Shown here: piece after piece, positions 1-11,903 of the stretch
Layout: every line of letters starts with the position of its first letter
How positions within the stretch are numbered: the stretch's first letter is position 1
Source of the DNA: Favolaschia claudopus
Lineage: Eukaryota > Basidiomycota > Agaricomycetes > Agaricales > Mycenaceae
Assembly (NCBI GenBank): GCA_037176885.1
Contig: JAWWNJ010000134.1
Span: forward strand, 1-64,000
Reading direction: 5' to 3'
Length of the DNA stretch: 64,000 nt
Made by a program: the position numbers and the translations under genes
The notes under the pieces: generated by a model
Told to the model about the DNA's origin: nothing
Databases searched by the model: none
Seen by the model: the letters and a program-made list of their open reading frames with translations, nothing else

Positions 1-191
1 ACCCTAACCCTAACCCTAACCCTAACCCTAACCCTAACCCTAACCCTAACCCTAACCCTAACCCTAACCTAACCCTAACCCTAACCCTAACCCTAACCCT
101 AACCCTAACCCTAACCCTAACCCTAACCCTAACCCTAACCCTAACCCTAACCCTAACCCTAACCCTAACCCTAACCCTAACCCTAACCCTA
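1..191. repeat. Telomere, (CCCTAA)n
   Basis: About 31 tandem CCCTAA repeats (TTAGGG on the G strand), almost perfect, with one 5-nt variant (CCTAA) near position 67. The C-rich strand reads 5' to 3' into the window, so the physical chromosome end is on the left. The array stops in a CCCTAG at 191-192, directly against the interior of a family B unit. Confidence 0.98.
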
Positions 192-1070
192 GAGCGGCTA
201 GTTCGCCAATGTCTTCCTGGGTTCCGTTGCTAACCCGTGCATTGCCTTGCTGGATTGCTGGTCCGCGGTTTCCTTTCCGAACCTGCCGAAAAAATTTTAT
301 ATTCTTGTGAATTCCATCGGGGGAGGGGGACCACTAACCTTAACGTATGTGCTGGGGAGTTGTCCCAAACCTTAACGTCCGTGCTCTGGTATTGCCTTGT
401 GTATTCCGTATGGCTTCGAACACAGTGTTTGACCAAGTCGGGAATGTCAGGTGACCTGCGACTCAATCGCTGAGGACACAATCTTATAGCCCTCCTCGAA
501 CGCTTCAATTCGAGCCTATACCCAAGGCAATCGGTGCTCAATTGACTGTCGTATTCTGGTTTCGGTCCAAGCCTTACGTTTTCCCTTCAAGTCAATATAG
601 CACCTCAACGAGACCTGTTCGGGTGTTTGCGGTGACACTAGGCTGACTTGTAGGCTATTTGGCACCTTTTTGGTCTCCCCCATTTTTCCTGATTTCTTAC
701 AAGGCCTCAGAGTCGGCTATTTTAATTTGCATTTCTTATAAGCCTTGGCTCTGGCTTATAATTTTTTTTGGCAGTGAGTCGCAATTCTTATAAGGCCGGG
801 CTGGTGACTATAAGAGTCGGGTTGTTTTGTTGTTGTTCCTTTCAGTCAGTGGTGAGTGCTTATGATTATTTTGAGTCAAGCAGACAGTTGCGGTATGTTG
901 ATTCGATTGGGCTGGATTTGAGTCCTTGGGGTGAATTCCGGTGGTTTCAGGGGGTGAATCACAATCTTGGGCTGAATTCCCTCCCACGGTGTCAACCTTG
1001 GGCTGAATTCCGCTGTTTCAGGACCCTCTTTCACGGAATCCGTCAACGGATTCCCGGGGAAGATAGCTAG
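192..1070 (+). mobile_element. Terminal unit 1, family B, truncated by the telomere
   Basis: The outermost unit. It begins at the GAGCGGCTAG stretch of the shared core and runs to the family B 3' end: palindrome GGAATCCGTCAACGGATTCC at 1035-1054, then a 16-nt tail ending in CTAG at 1055-1070. TGGGCTGAATTCC repeats precede the palindrome. It differs from the interior B copies at several bases, for example a missing T near 269 and a T for G near 305, so it is more diverged than the interior copies are from each other. No credible gene. Confidence 0.8.
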
Positions 1071-1219
1071 TGTGAGCTGTGGATTCCGACAATCTGAGGT
1101 CGAGTTTCACCCTGGTGCACTGATGAGCTGTGGATTCCTCCCACGACGCTATGGATTCCGGTTGCTTGGGGGACCTGTTGCACGGAATTGAGCTCTCAAT
1201 TCCCCGTTACCGTAGCTAG
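1071..1219 (+). mobile_element. Terminal unit 2, family C, 149-bp 5'-truncated copy
   Basis: Begins right after the CTAG of unit 1 with TGTGAGCTGTGG. A longer family C unit shows the same sequence with its natural upstream bases at 55085 (CCAG then TGTGAGC). Three GTGGATTCC/ATGGATTCC repeats lead to palindrome 1184-1203, arms GGAATTGAG and CTCAATTCC, and a 16-nt tail ending in CCGTAGCTAG (1204-1219). Confidence 0.8.
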
Positions 1220-1718
1220 TGCTTTTGTAGCTTCCACTTTGCATCTGAGTTGGTTTGAACACACAACTTCGCATTTTGGATCAATTTAACGGCCTTGGAC
1301 CTTAAAGAAATGTCCAACTTCGCATTTTTGACTCAATTCATAGTCCCTGCTCTACATCCGTTACCAGATTGTCTACTATGTAGTAATACCCATGAATCCC
1401 TTTAATCCCCCAAATCCAACCCCCGGATCCCTCCAAACCCCTAAATCCAACCCCCGAATCCCTCCAAACCCCTGAATCCAACCCCCAAATCCCTCTAAAC
1501 CCCTGAATCCAACCCCTAAATCCCTATATCGTGCGCTAAAATGCTCAAGTTGCCCATATTTCGCATGAATCACAGTCATTTTAACGTCTATGATGGTTAA
1601 ATAACAACCCCCAAATCCCTGTTAACCCCCGAATCCAACCCCAGAATCCCTCCAAACCCCCGAATCCCCCAAAAAGGAAAGCGGATTCAGGGCCCTGATT
1701 CTCGGATGAGATTATTAG
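1220..1718 (+). mobile_element. Terminal unit 3, family L 3' fragment (499 bp)
   Basis: The last 499 bp of the long L element, whose long copy ends at 39155. The 5' edge lies just after an AG in the long copy (38686-38687). It contains C-rich repeats of the type CCCCTGAATCCAACCCCC (about 1400-1530 and 1605-1670), palindrome 1683-1702 and a 16-nt tail ending GATTATTAG (1703-1718). This fragment recurs five more times before the long copy. Confidence 0.8.
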
Positions 1719-2908
1719 GGGAGACCTCTGTTCCTTATAGCTGCTCAGACGGATGTACTTGCGGTGATACAAGTTGGCTTGATGCGGCGTCGTTTTGTAG
1801 AAATCAAAACTGCAAGTCAAGCAGGTGCTGCTCTGACTCAAAGTGGCCTGGTGGGTAGAGCACTCTGAATGTGTTCGACAGGGTCAGACTGGGTTGATTG
1901 GCTACTATAAGCCTCTGTGGTGTACCGTACTTGGTGATGTACTGTTGGTCTTGGTGTTGTACACTTGAGTACGTCCTCCTGTTGACTCGGTGCCCCGTGA
2001 TTTCCTTTACGTTCTAGCGAGCAGCTGTGAGCGGCTAGTTCGCCAATGTCTTCCTGGGTTCCGTTGCTAACCCGTGCATTGCCTTGCTGGATTGCTTGGT
2101 CCGCGGTTTCCTTTCCGAACCTGCCGAAAAAATTTTATATTCTGGTGAATTCCATCGGGGGAGGGGGACCACTAACCTTAACGTATGTGCTGGGGAGTTG
2201 TCCCAAACCTTAACGTCCGTGCTCTGGTATTGCCTTGTGTATTCCGTATGGCTTCGAACACAGTGTTTGACCAAGTCGGGAATGTCAGGTGACCTGCGAC
2301 TCAATCGCTGAGGACACAATCTTATAGCCCTCCTCGAACGCTTCAATTCGAGCCTATACCCAAGGCAATCGGTGCTCAATTGACTGTCGTATTCTGGTTT
2401 CGGTCCAAGCCTTACGTTTTCCCTTCAAGTCAATATAGCACCTCAACGAGACCTGTTCGGGTGTTTGCGGTGACACTAGGCTGACTTGTAGGCTATTTGG
2501 CACCTTTTTGGTCTCCCCCATTTTTCCTGATTTCTTACAAGGCCTCAGAGTCGGCTATTTTAATTTGCATTTCTTATAAGCCTTGGCTCTGGCTTATAAT
2601 TTTTTTTGGCAGTGAGTCGCAATTCTTATAAGGCCGGGCTGGTGACTATAAGAGTCGGGTTGTTTTGTTGTTGTTCCTTTCAGTCAGTGGTGAGTGCTTA
2701 TGATTATTTTGAGTCAAGCAGACAGTTGCGGTATGTTGATTCGATTGGGCTGGATTTGAGTCCTTGGGGTGAATTCCGGTGGTTTCAGGGGGTGAATCAC
2801 AATCTTGGGCTGAATTCCCTCCCACGGTGTCAACCTTGGGCTGAATTCCGCTGTTTCAGGACCCTCTTTCACGGAATCCGTCAACGGATTCCCGGGGAAG
2901 ATAGCTAG
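1719..2908 (+). mobile_element. Family B unit (1190 bp)
   Basis: Starts after the L tail with GGGAGACCTCTG; the uninterrupted version, GGCTAG followed by GGGAGACC, is at 4969-4981. It contains the shared core near 2031-2230 (CTAGTTCGCCAATG, CTAACCCGTGCATTGCC, GCCGAAAAAATTTTATATTC), TATAAGG-type motifs near 2570-2655, four ATTCC repeats and the B palindrome (2873-2892) plus tail (2893-2908). Confidence 0.8.
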
Positions 2909-3057
2909 TGTGAGCTGTGGATTCCGACAATCTGAGGTCGAGTTTCACCCTGGTGCACTGATGAGCTGTGGATTCCTCCCACGACGCTATGGATTCCGGT
3001 TGCTTGGGGGACCTGTTGCACGGAATTGAGCTCTCAATTCCCCGTTACCGTAGCTAG
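2909..3057 (+). mobile_element. Family C unit (149 bp)
   Basis: Same 5'-truncated C unit as at 1071-1219: three ATTCC repeats, palindrome 3022-3041 and the CCGTAGCTAG tail ending at 3057. Directly followed by an A unit that starts TCTTTCTGGAT. Confidence 0.8.
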
Positions 3058-4584
3058 TCTTTCTGGATTCCCCTCAGCATTCCAAGCTATATAGCCAAGG
3101 TTTTGCACCATTACAAGGCATTGACTCTGGCTGTTGGTACATGGGCTCAACTGTGTTCACTTGGCTGGTGCAACACAGTCTTGTATTGGTTTGGCCACCT
3201 TGAACACTATAAGGCTCTGGTTGTATTGGGTACTGTTCAGGCCTGATAATGGTTGCTTGGTCTTTGAATACGTCCTTCTGTTCACTGTGATGACCCTTGA
3301 AGCCTTGCATTAAGTCTTTGTGCTATGTGGTCTTATAATTGTTGGTTGCTACTTGAATACGCCTCTTCCCTCACTCTGATGACCTTGGTTTCCTTTACGA
3401 TAGCGGGGAGGTTTGAGTGTCTAGTTCGCCAATGTCTTGCTGCATTCCGTTGTTAACCCGTGCACTGCCTTGCTGGATTGTGTGCTCTTCGATTTCCTTT
3501 CCGAAGCTGCCGAAAAAATTTTATATTCTGGTGAATTCCGTCGGGGGAGTGGGGTCGCTAACCTTAACGTCCGTGCTCTTGGGTTGTCGCCAACCTTAAC
3601 ATCCCTGCTCTGGTGTTGCCTTGCTGGATTCCGTATTGGTTCAATTGCAGTGTTCAATGCTTGTCCCCTCTGTGCAGTGTCTATACCCATTGAAGTCGAT
3701 ATCCCTAAACCTTGCCAGGACACCAGAGACCTGTAATGCGTGGCTTTGAAGGCCTATCAGTGAGACGTATTCAATTGATGCAGTGCACTTGTCTCTGCAC
3801 GCAAATGACCGTATATATTCAACGCGTCCCAGTACTTGAGTACCTTCAAGTGGTTCGCTTCAGCCGGTCATAGTCCACCCTTGTATCCCTATTCAAATGC
3901 TTCAATTCGACCCTACAACCAAGGCAATCGGTGCACAATTGATTCTGCTATCAGAGTTCCGGTTTTTGCCGTACGGTTTCCGTTCGAGGCCATATAGCAA
4001 GTCAACGAGACCTGTCAGGCTATTCGCGGTGAGGCTACCATGGTTTGTAAGCCATTTGGGACATATTTGATTCCAACAATATTTTTACTGTGCCTTATAA
4101 GGCCCTGACTTTGACAATAATTAGTGTCGCCGTTTATTTCGCATTAATTATTAGGGCTCGTGTGCCATTATAATTATTCGTTTGGGTGTTTGGGTTGGCT
4201 GTGAGAGTTCCTTTTGAGTTGCGTTCATTACAAGGCTTGGCTGTTGGCTATAAGGAGCGTCTCTGTTTTGTCGTTCCATTTAGTTGGTGGTGAGCGGTTA
4301 TAAGTATTTTGGGAAAACCGTAGAAAATCCAGGGAAAGTTCAACTTCGCAGTGGATTCCACTGGTGTGAGGGGGCTGATCACAACTTCGCAGTGGATTCC
4401 ACCAGTTTGGGAGGGCAAATGTCAACTTCGCAGTGGATTCCGGCGGTTTGAGTCGGGTTTTTCCAACTTCGCAGTGGATTCCACCAGTTTGAGAGGGCTT
4501 TTTCACAGCTTCGCAGTGGATTCCCATGAATTTGGAGTGGTTTTTGACGGAATCCGTCGACGGATTCTCCATTACCGTAGCTAG
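3058..4584 (+). mobile_element. Family A unit (1527 bp), possible intact 5' end
   Basis: Begins TCTTTCTGGATTCC immediately after a CTAG; several unrelated units begin with the same bases, so this may be a genuine 5' terminus starting TC. The shared core is at about 3400-3600 and TATAAGG motifs near 4085-4290. Five repeats of CTTCGCAGTGGATTCC lie at about 4343, 4384, 4425, 4473 and 4507. Palindrome GGAATCCGTCGACGGATTCT at 4549-4568 and a tail ending CCGTAGCTAG at 4584. Confidence 0.8.
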
Positions 4585-6163
4585 TCTTTCTGGATATCCC
4601 TCTGGATTCCAGCAGTCTGAAGTCGACGTCCCTAAACCTTGTCAGGATATCAGGGCCTTGTAATGCTTGGCTTTGAGTGCGGGTCGCTGAGAATACCCAG
4701 ATGCATTCTATCCATACGGCTGACTTGCGTTCAAAGGCGATATTCAAGTCAGTGCCCTACTTGAGTGTCTCGATGCCCTCAGATATTCCCGCCAGCCATA
4801 TAGCCTTATAATGCTGGTCAAATGCCTCGTTTCGAGCCTATACCCAAGGCAATGAGTGGCTAATTGAGTCTGGTACGTTGTGTTTGACTTGAGTACAATT
4901 TCCGATCAGCAGGGTCTGTTCGCTATAGGAGACTCAAACGCAGCCTTTGAAGGCCGGTAGTTGTGCCGGCTAGGGGAGACCTCTGTTCCTTATAGCTGCT
5001 CAGACGGATGTACTTGCGGTGATACAAGTTGGCTTGATGCGGCGTCGTTTTGTAGAAATCAAAACTGCAAGTCAAGCAGGTGCTGCTCTGACTCAAAGTG
5101 GCCTGGTGGGTAGAGCACTCTGAATGTGTTCGACAGGGTCAGACTGGGTTGATTGGCTACTATAAGCCTCTGTGGTGTACCGTACTTGGTGATGTACTGT
5201 TGGTCTTGGTGTTGTACACTTGAGTACGTCCTCCTGTTGACTCGGTGCCCCGTGATTTCCTTTACGTTCTAGCGAGCAGCTGTGAGCGGCTAGTTCGCCA
5301 ATGTCTTCCTGGGTTCCGTTGCTAACCCGTGCATTGCCTTGCTGGATTGCTTGGTCCGCGGTTTCCTTTCCGAACCTGCCGAAAAAATTTTATATTCTGG
5401 TGAATTCCATCGGGGGAGGGGGACCACTAACCTTAACGTATGTGCTGGGGAGTTGTCCCAAACCTTAACGTCCGTGCTCTGGTATTGCCTTGTGTATTCC
5501 GTATGGCTTCGAACACAGTGTTTGACCAAGTCGGGAATGTCAGGTGACCTGCGACTCAATCGCTGAGGACACAATCTTATAGCCCTCCTCGAACGCTTCA
5601 ATTCGAGCCTATACCCAAGGCAATCGGTGCTCAATTGACTGTCGTATTCTGGTTTCGGTCCAAGCCTTACGTTTTCCCTTCAAGTCAATATAGCACCTCA
5701 ACGAGACCTGTTCGGGTGTTTGCGGTGACACTAGGCTGACTTGTAGGCTATTTGGCACCTTTTTGGTCTCCCCCATTTTTCCTGATTTCTTACAAGGCCT
5801 CAGAGTCGGCTATTTTAATTTGCATTTCTTATAAGCCTTGGCTCTGGCTTATAATTTTTTTTGGCAGTGAGTCGCAATTCTTATAAGGCCGGGCTGGTGA
5901 CTATAAGAGTCGGGTTGTTTTGTTGTTGTTCCTTTCAGTCAGTGGTGAGTGCTTATGATTATTTTGAGTCAAGCAGACAGTTGCGGTATGTTGATTCGAT
6001 TGGGCTGGATTTGAGTCCTTGGGGTGAATTCCGGTGGTTTCAGGGGGTGAATCACAATCTTGGGCTGAATTCCCTCCCACGGTGTCAACCTTGGGCTGAA
6101 TTCCGCTGTTTCAGGACCCTCTTTCACGGAATCCGTCAACGGATTCCCGGGGAAGATAGCTAG
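4585..6163 (+). mobile_element. Family B' unit (1579 bp), longest B form
   Basis: Begins TCTTTCTGGATATCC after CTAG. It carries all of the B sequence at 1719-2908 plus 389 bp of additional 5' sequence, so it shows the natural upstream context of the truncated B starts (AGGGGAGACC near 4972, AGGATATCAGG near 4643). Ends with the B palindrome (6128-6147) and the GAAGATAGCTAG tail at 6163. Confidence 0.8.
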
Positions 6164-6312
6164 TGTGAGCTGTGGATTCCGACAATCTGAGGTCGAGTTT
6201 CACCCTGGTGCACTGATGAGCTGTGGATTCCTCCCACGACGCTATGGATTCCGGTTGCTTGGGGGACCTGTTGCACGGAATTGAGCTCTCAATTCCCCGT
6301 TACCGTAGCTAG
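6164..6312 (+). mobile_element. Family C unit (149 bp)
   Basis: Repeat of the truncated C unit between the B' unit and the L fragment. Palindrome GGAATTGAGCTCTCAATTCC at 6277-6296, 16-nt tail 6297-6312. Confidence 0.8.
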
Positions 6313-6811
6313 TGCTTTTGTAGCTTCCACTTTGCATCTGAGTTGGTTTGAACACACAACTTCGCATTTTGGATCAATTTAACGGCCTTGGACCTTAAAG
6401 AAATGTCCAACTTCGCATTTTTGACTCAATTCATAGTCCCTGCTCTACATCCGTTACCAGATTGTCTACTATGTAGTAATACCCATGAATCCCTTTAATC
6501 CCCCAAATCCAACCCCCGGATCCCTCCAAACCCCTAAATCCAACCCCCGAATCCCTCCAAACCCCTGAATCCAACCCCCAAATCCCTCTAAACCCCTGAA
6601 TCCAACCCCTAAATCCCTATATCGTGCGCTAAAATGCTCAAGTTGCCCATATTTCGCATGAATCACAGTCATTTTAACGTCTATGATGGTTAAATAACAA
6701 CCCCCAAATCCCTGTTAACCCCCGAATCCAACCCCAGAATCCCTCCAAACCCCCGAATCCCCCAAAAAGGAAAGCGGATTCAGGGCCCTGATTCTCGGAT
6801 GAGATTATTAG
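6313..6811 (+). mobile_element. Family L 3' fragment (499 bp)
   Basis: Same 499-bp L fragment as at 1220-1718, with the same AG-bounded 5' edge, C-rich AATCC repeats, palindrome 6776-6795 and the GATTATTAG end at 6811. Confidence 0.8.
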
Positions 6812-9800
6812 GGGAGACCTCTGTTCCTTATAGCTGCTCAGACGGATGTACTTGCGGTGATACAAGTTGGCTTGATGCGGCGTCGTTTTGTAGAAATCAA
6901 AACTGCAAGTCAAGCAGGTGCTGCTCTGACTCAAAGTGGCCTGGTGGGTAGAGCACTCTGAATGTGTTCGACAGGGTCAGACTGGGTTGATTGGCTACTA
7001 TAAGCCTCTGTGGTGTACCGTACTTGGTGATGTACTGTTGGTCTTGGTGTTGTACACTTGAGTACGTCCTCCTGTTGACTCGGTGCCCCGTGATTTCCTT
7101 TACGTTCTAGCGAGCAGCTGTGAGCGGCTAGTTCGCCAATGTCTTCCTGGGTTCCGTTGCTAACCCGTGCATTGCCTTGCTGGATTGCTTGGTCCGCGGT
7201 TTCCTTTCCGAACCTGCCGAAAAAATTTTATATTCTGGTGAATTCCATCGGGGGAGGGGGACCACTAACCTTAACGTATGTGCTGGGGAGTTGTCCCAAA
7301 CCTTAACGTCCGTGCTCTGGTATTGCCTTGTGTATTCCGTATGGCTTCGAACACAGTGTTTGACCAAGTCGGGAATGTCAGGTGACCTGCGACTCAATCG
7401 CTGAGGACACAATCTTATAGCCCTCCTCGAACGCTTCAATTCGAGCCTATACCCAAGGCAATCGGTGCTCAATTGACTGTCGTATTCTGGTTTCGGTCCA
7501 AGCCTTACGTTTTCCCTTCAAGTCAATATAGCACCTCAACGAGACCTGTTCGGGTGTTTGCGGTGACACTAGGCTGACTTGTAGGCTATTTGGCACCTTT
7601 TTGGTCTCCCCCATTTTTCCTGATTTCTTACAAGGCCTCAGAGTCGGCTATTTTAATTTGCATTTCTTATAAGCCTTGGCTCTGGCTTATAATTTTTTTT
7701 GGCAGTGAGTCGCAATTCTTATAAGGCCGGGCTGGTGACTATAAGAGTCGGGTTGTTTTGTTGTTGTTCCTTTCAGTCAGTGGTGAGTGCTTATGATTAT
7801 TTTGAGTCAAGCAGACAGTTGCGGTATGTTGATTCGATTGGGCTGGATTTGAGTCCTTGGGGTGAATTCCGGTGGTTTCAGGGGGTGAATCACAATCTTG
7901 GGCTGAATTCCCTCCCACGGTGTCAACCTTGGGCTGAATTCCGCTGTTTCAGGACCCTCTTTCACGGAATCCGTCAACGGATTCCCGGGGAAGATAGCTA
8001 GTGTGAGCTGTGGATTCCGACAATCTGAGGTCGAGTTTCACCCTGGTGCACTGATGAGCTGTGGATTCCTCCCACGACGCTATGGATTCCGGTTGCTTGG
8101 GGGACCTGTTGCACGGAATTGAGCTCTCAATTCCCCGTTACCGTAGCTAGTCTTTCTGGATTCCCCTCAGCATTCCAAGCTATATAGCCAAGGTTTTGCA
8201 CCATTACAAGGCATTGACTCTGGCTGTTGGTACATGGGCTCAACTGTGTTCACTTGGCTGGTGCAACACAGTCTTGTATTGGTTTGGCCACCTTGAACAC
8301 TATAAGGCTCTGGTTGTATTGGGTACTGTTCAGGCCTGATAATGGTTGCTTGGTCTTTGAATACGTCCTTCTGTTCACTGTGATGACCCTTGAAGCCTTG
8401 CATTAAGTCTTTGTGCTATGTGGTCTTATAATTGTTGGTTGCTACTTGAATACGCCTCTTCCCTCACTCTGATGACCTTGGTTTCCTTTACGATAGCGGG
8501 GAGGTTTGAGTGTCTAGTTCGCCAATGTCTTGCTGCATTCCGTTGTTAACCCGTGCACTGCCTTGCTGGATTGTGTGCTCTTCGATTTCCTTTCCGAAGC
8601 TGCCGAAAAAATTTTATATTCTGGTGAATTCCGTCGGGGGAGTGGGGTCGCTAACCTTAACGTCCGTGCTCTTGGGTTGTCGCCAACCTTAACATCCCTG
8701 CTCTGGTGTTGCCTTGCTGGATTCCGTATTGGTTCAATTGCAGTGTTCAATGCTTGTCCCCTCTGTGCAGTGTCTATACCCATTGAAGTCGATATCCCTA
8801 AACCTTGCCAGGACACCAGAGACCTGTAATGCGTGGCTTTGAAGGCCTATCAGTGAGACGTATTCAATTGATGCAGTGCACTTGTCTCTGCACGCAAATG
8901 ACCGTATATATTCAACGCGTCCCAGTACTTGAGTACCTTCAAGTGGTTCGCTTCAGCCGGTCATAGTCCACCCTTGTATCCCTATTCAAATGCTTCAATT
9001 CGACCCCACAACCAAGGCAATCGGTGCACAATTGATTCTGCTATCAGAGTTCCGGTTTTTGCCGTACGGTTTCCGTTCGAGGCCATATAGCAAGTCAACG
9101 AGACCTGTCAGGCTATTCGCGGTGAGGCTACCATGGTTTGTAAGCCATTTGGGACATATTTGATTCCAACAATATTTTTACTGTGCCTTATAAGGCCCTG
9201 ACTTTGACAATAATTAGTGTCGCCGTTTATTTCGCATTAATTATTAGGGCTCGTGTGCCATTATAATTATTCGTTTGGGTGTTTGGGTTGGCTGTGAGAG
9301 TTCCTTTTGAGTTGCGTTCATTACAAGGCTTGGCTGTTGGCTATAAGGAGCGTCTCTGTTTTGTCGTTCCATTTAGTTGGTGGTGAGCGGTTATAAGTAT
9401 TTTGGGAAAACCGTAGAAAATCCAGGGAAAGTTCAACTTCGCAGTGGATTCCACTGGTGTGAGGGGGCTGATCACAACTTCGCAGTGGATTCCACCAGTT
9501 TGGGAGGGCAAATGTCAACTTCGCAGTGGATTCCGGCGGTTTGAGTCGGGTTTTTCCAACTTCGCAGTGGATTCCACCAGTTTGAGAGGGCTTTTTCACA
9601 GCTTCGCAGTGGATTCCCATGAATTTGGAGTGGTTTTTGACGGAATCCGTCGACGGATTCTCCATTACCGTAGCTAGTCTTTCTGGATATCCCTCTGGAT
9701 TCCAGCAGTCTGAAGTCGACGTCCCTAAACCTTGTCAGGATATCAGGGCCTTGTAATGCTTGGCTTTGAGTGCGGGTCGCTGAGAATACCCAGATGCATT

Positions 9801-11903
9801 CTATCCATACGGCTGACTTGCGTTCAAAGGCGATATTCAAGTCAGTGCCCTACTTGAGTGTCTCGATGCCCTCAGATATTCCCGCCAGCCATATAGCCTT
9901 ATAATGCTGGTCAAATGCCTCGTTTCGAGCCTATACCCAAGGCAATGAGTGGCTAATTGAGTCTGGTACGTTGTGTTTGACTTGAGTACAATTTCCGATC
10001 AGCAGGGTCTGTTCGCTATAGGAGACTCAAACGCAGCCTTTGAAGGCCGGTAGTTGTGCCGGCTAGGGGAGACCTCTGTTCCTTATAGCTGCTCAGACGG
10101 ATGTACTTGCGGTGATACAAGTTGGCTTGATGCGGCGTCGTTTTGTAGAAATCAAAACTGCAAGTCAAGCAGGTGCTGCTCTGACTCAAAGTGGCCTGGT
10201 GGGTAGAGCACTCTGAATGTGTTCGACAGGGTCAGACTGGGTTGATTGGCTACTATAAGCCTCTGTGGTGTACCGTACTTGGTGATGTACTGTTGGTCTT
10301 GGTGTTGTACACTTGAGTACGTCCTCCTGTTGACTCGGTGCCCCGTGATTTCCTTTACGTTCTAGCGAGCAGCTGTGAGCGGCTAGTTCGCCAATGTCTT
10401 CCTGGGTTCCGTTGCTAACCCGTGCATTGCCTTGCTGGATTGCTTGGTCCGCGGTTTCCTTTCCGAACCTGCCGAAAAAATTTTATATTCTGGTGAATTC
10501 CATCGGGGGAGGGGGACCACTAACCTTAACGTATGTGCTGGGGAGTTGTCCCAAACCTTAACGTCCGTGCTCTGGTATTGCCTTGTGTATTCCGTATGGC
10601 TTCGAACACAGTGTTTGACCAAGTCGGGAATGTCAGGTGACCTGCGACTCAATCGCTGAGGACACAATCTTATAGCCCTCCTCGAACGCTTCAATTCGAG
10701 CCTATACCCAAGGCAATCGGTGCTCAATTGACTGTCGTATTCTGGTTTCGGTCCAAGCCTTACGTTTTCCCTTCAAGTCAATATAGCACCTCAACGAGAC
10801 CTGTTCGGGTGTTTGCGGTGACACTAGGCTGACTTGTAGGCTATTTGGCACCTTTTTGGTCTCCCCCATTTTTCCTGATTTCTTACAAGGCCTCAGAGTC
10901 GGCTATTTTAATTTGCATTTCTTATAAGCCTTGGCTCTGGCTTATAATTTTTTTTGGCAGTGAGTCGCAATTCTTATAAGGCCGGGCTGGTGACTATAAG
11001 AGTCGGGTTGTTTTGTTGTTGTTCCTTTCAGTCAGTGGTGAGTGCTTATGATTATTTTGAGTCAAGCAGACAGTTGCGGTATGTTGATTCGATTGGGCTG
11101 GATTTGAGTCCTTGGGGTGAATTCCGGTGGTTTCAGGGGGTGAATCACAATCTTGGGCTGAATTCCCTCCCACGGTGTCAACCTTGGGCTGAATTCCGCT
11201 GTTTCAGGACCCTCTTTCACGGAATCCGTCAACGGATTCCCGGGGAAGATAGCTAGTGTGAGCTGTGGATTCCGACAATCTGAGGTCGAGTTTCACCCTG
11301 GTGCACTGATGAGCTGTGGATTCCTCCCACGACGCTATGGATTCCGGTTGCTTGGGGGACCTGTTGCACGGAATTGAGCTCTCAATTCCCCGTTACCGTA
11401 GCTAGTGCTTTTGTAGCTTCCACTTTGCATCTGAGTTGGTTTGAACACACAACTTCGCATTTTGGATCAATTTAACGGCCTTGGACCTTAAAGAAATGTC
11501 CAACTTCGCATTTTTGACTCAATTCATAGTCCCTGCTCTACATCCGTTACCAGATTGTCTACTATGTAGTAATACCCATGAATCCCTTTAATCCCCCAAA
11601 TCCAACCCCCGGATCCCTCCAAACCCCTAAATCCAACCCCCGAATCCCTCCAAACCCCTGAATCCAACCCCAAATCCCTCTAAACCCCTGAATCCAACCC
11701 CTAAATCCCTATATCGTGCGCTAAAATGCTCAAGTTGCCCATATTTCGCATGAATCACAGTCATTTTAACGTCTATGATGGTTAAATAACAACCCCCAAA
11801 TCCCTGTTAACCCCCGAATCCAACCCCAGAATCCCTCCAAACCCCCGAATCCCCCAAAAAGGAAAGCGGATTCAGGGCCCTGATTCTCGGATGAGATTAT
11901 TAG
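6812..11903 (+). repeat. Higher-order repeat copy 2 (5092 bp)
   Basis: Same order as copy 1: B 6812-8001, C 8002-8150, A 8151-9677, B' 9678-11256, C 11257-11405, L fragment 11406-11903. Visible differences from copy 1 are a T to C in the A unit (GACCCCACAACC near 9005) and one C missing from a C-run in the L fragment (near 11670), which accounts for the one-base shorter length. Confidence 0.9.

Larger units (their letters stand above)
1719..6811 (+). repeat. Higher-order repeat copy 1 (5093 bp: B, C, A, B', C, L)
   Basis: First complete copy of a six-unit composite repeated to position 30765. Its sub-units are described separately. Copies are nearly identical; differences seen by eye are single bases or one-base indels, which points to very recent amplification or ongoing gene conversion. 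The open reading frames inside are short, overlap on both strands and are not maintained in diverged families, so I treat the block as non-coding. Confidence 0.9.

Noticed and set aside
3370..3410. Hammerhead ribozyme suggested by CTGATGA (in CACTCTGATGACC near 3377, also in GCACTGATGAGC)
   Set aside because: No GAAA box and cleavage-site stem could be placed at the required positions after either CTGATGA.
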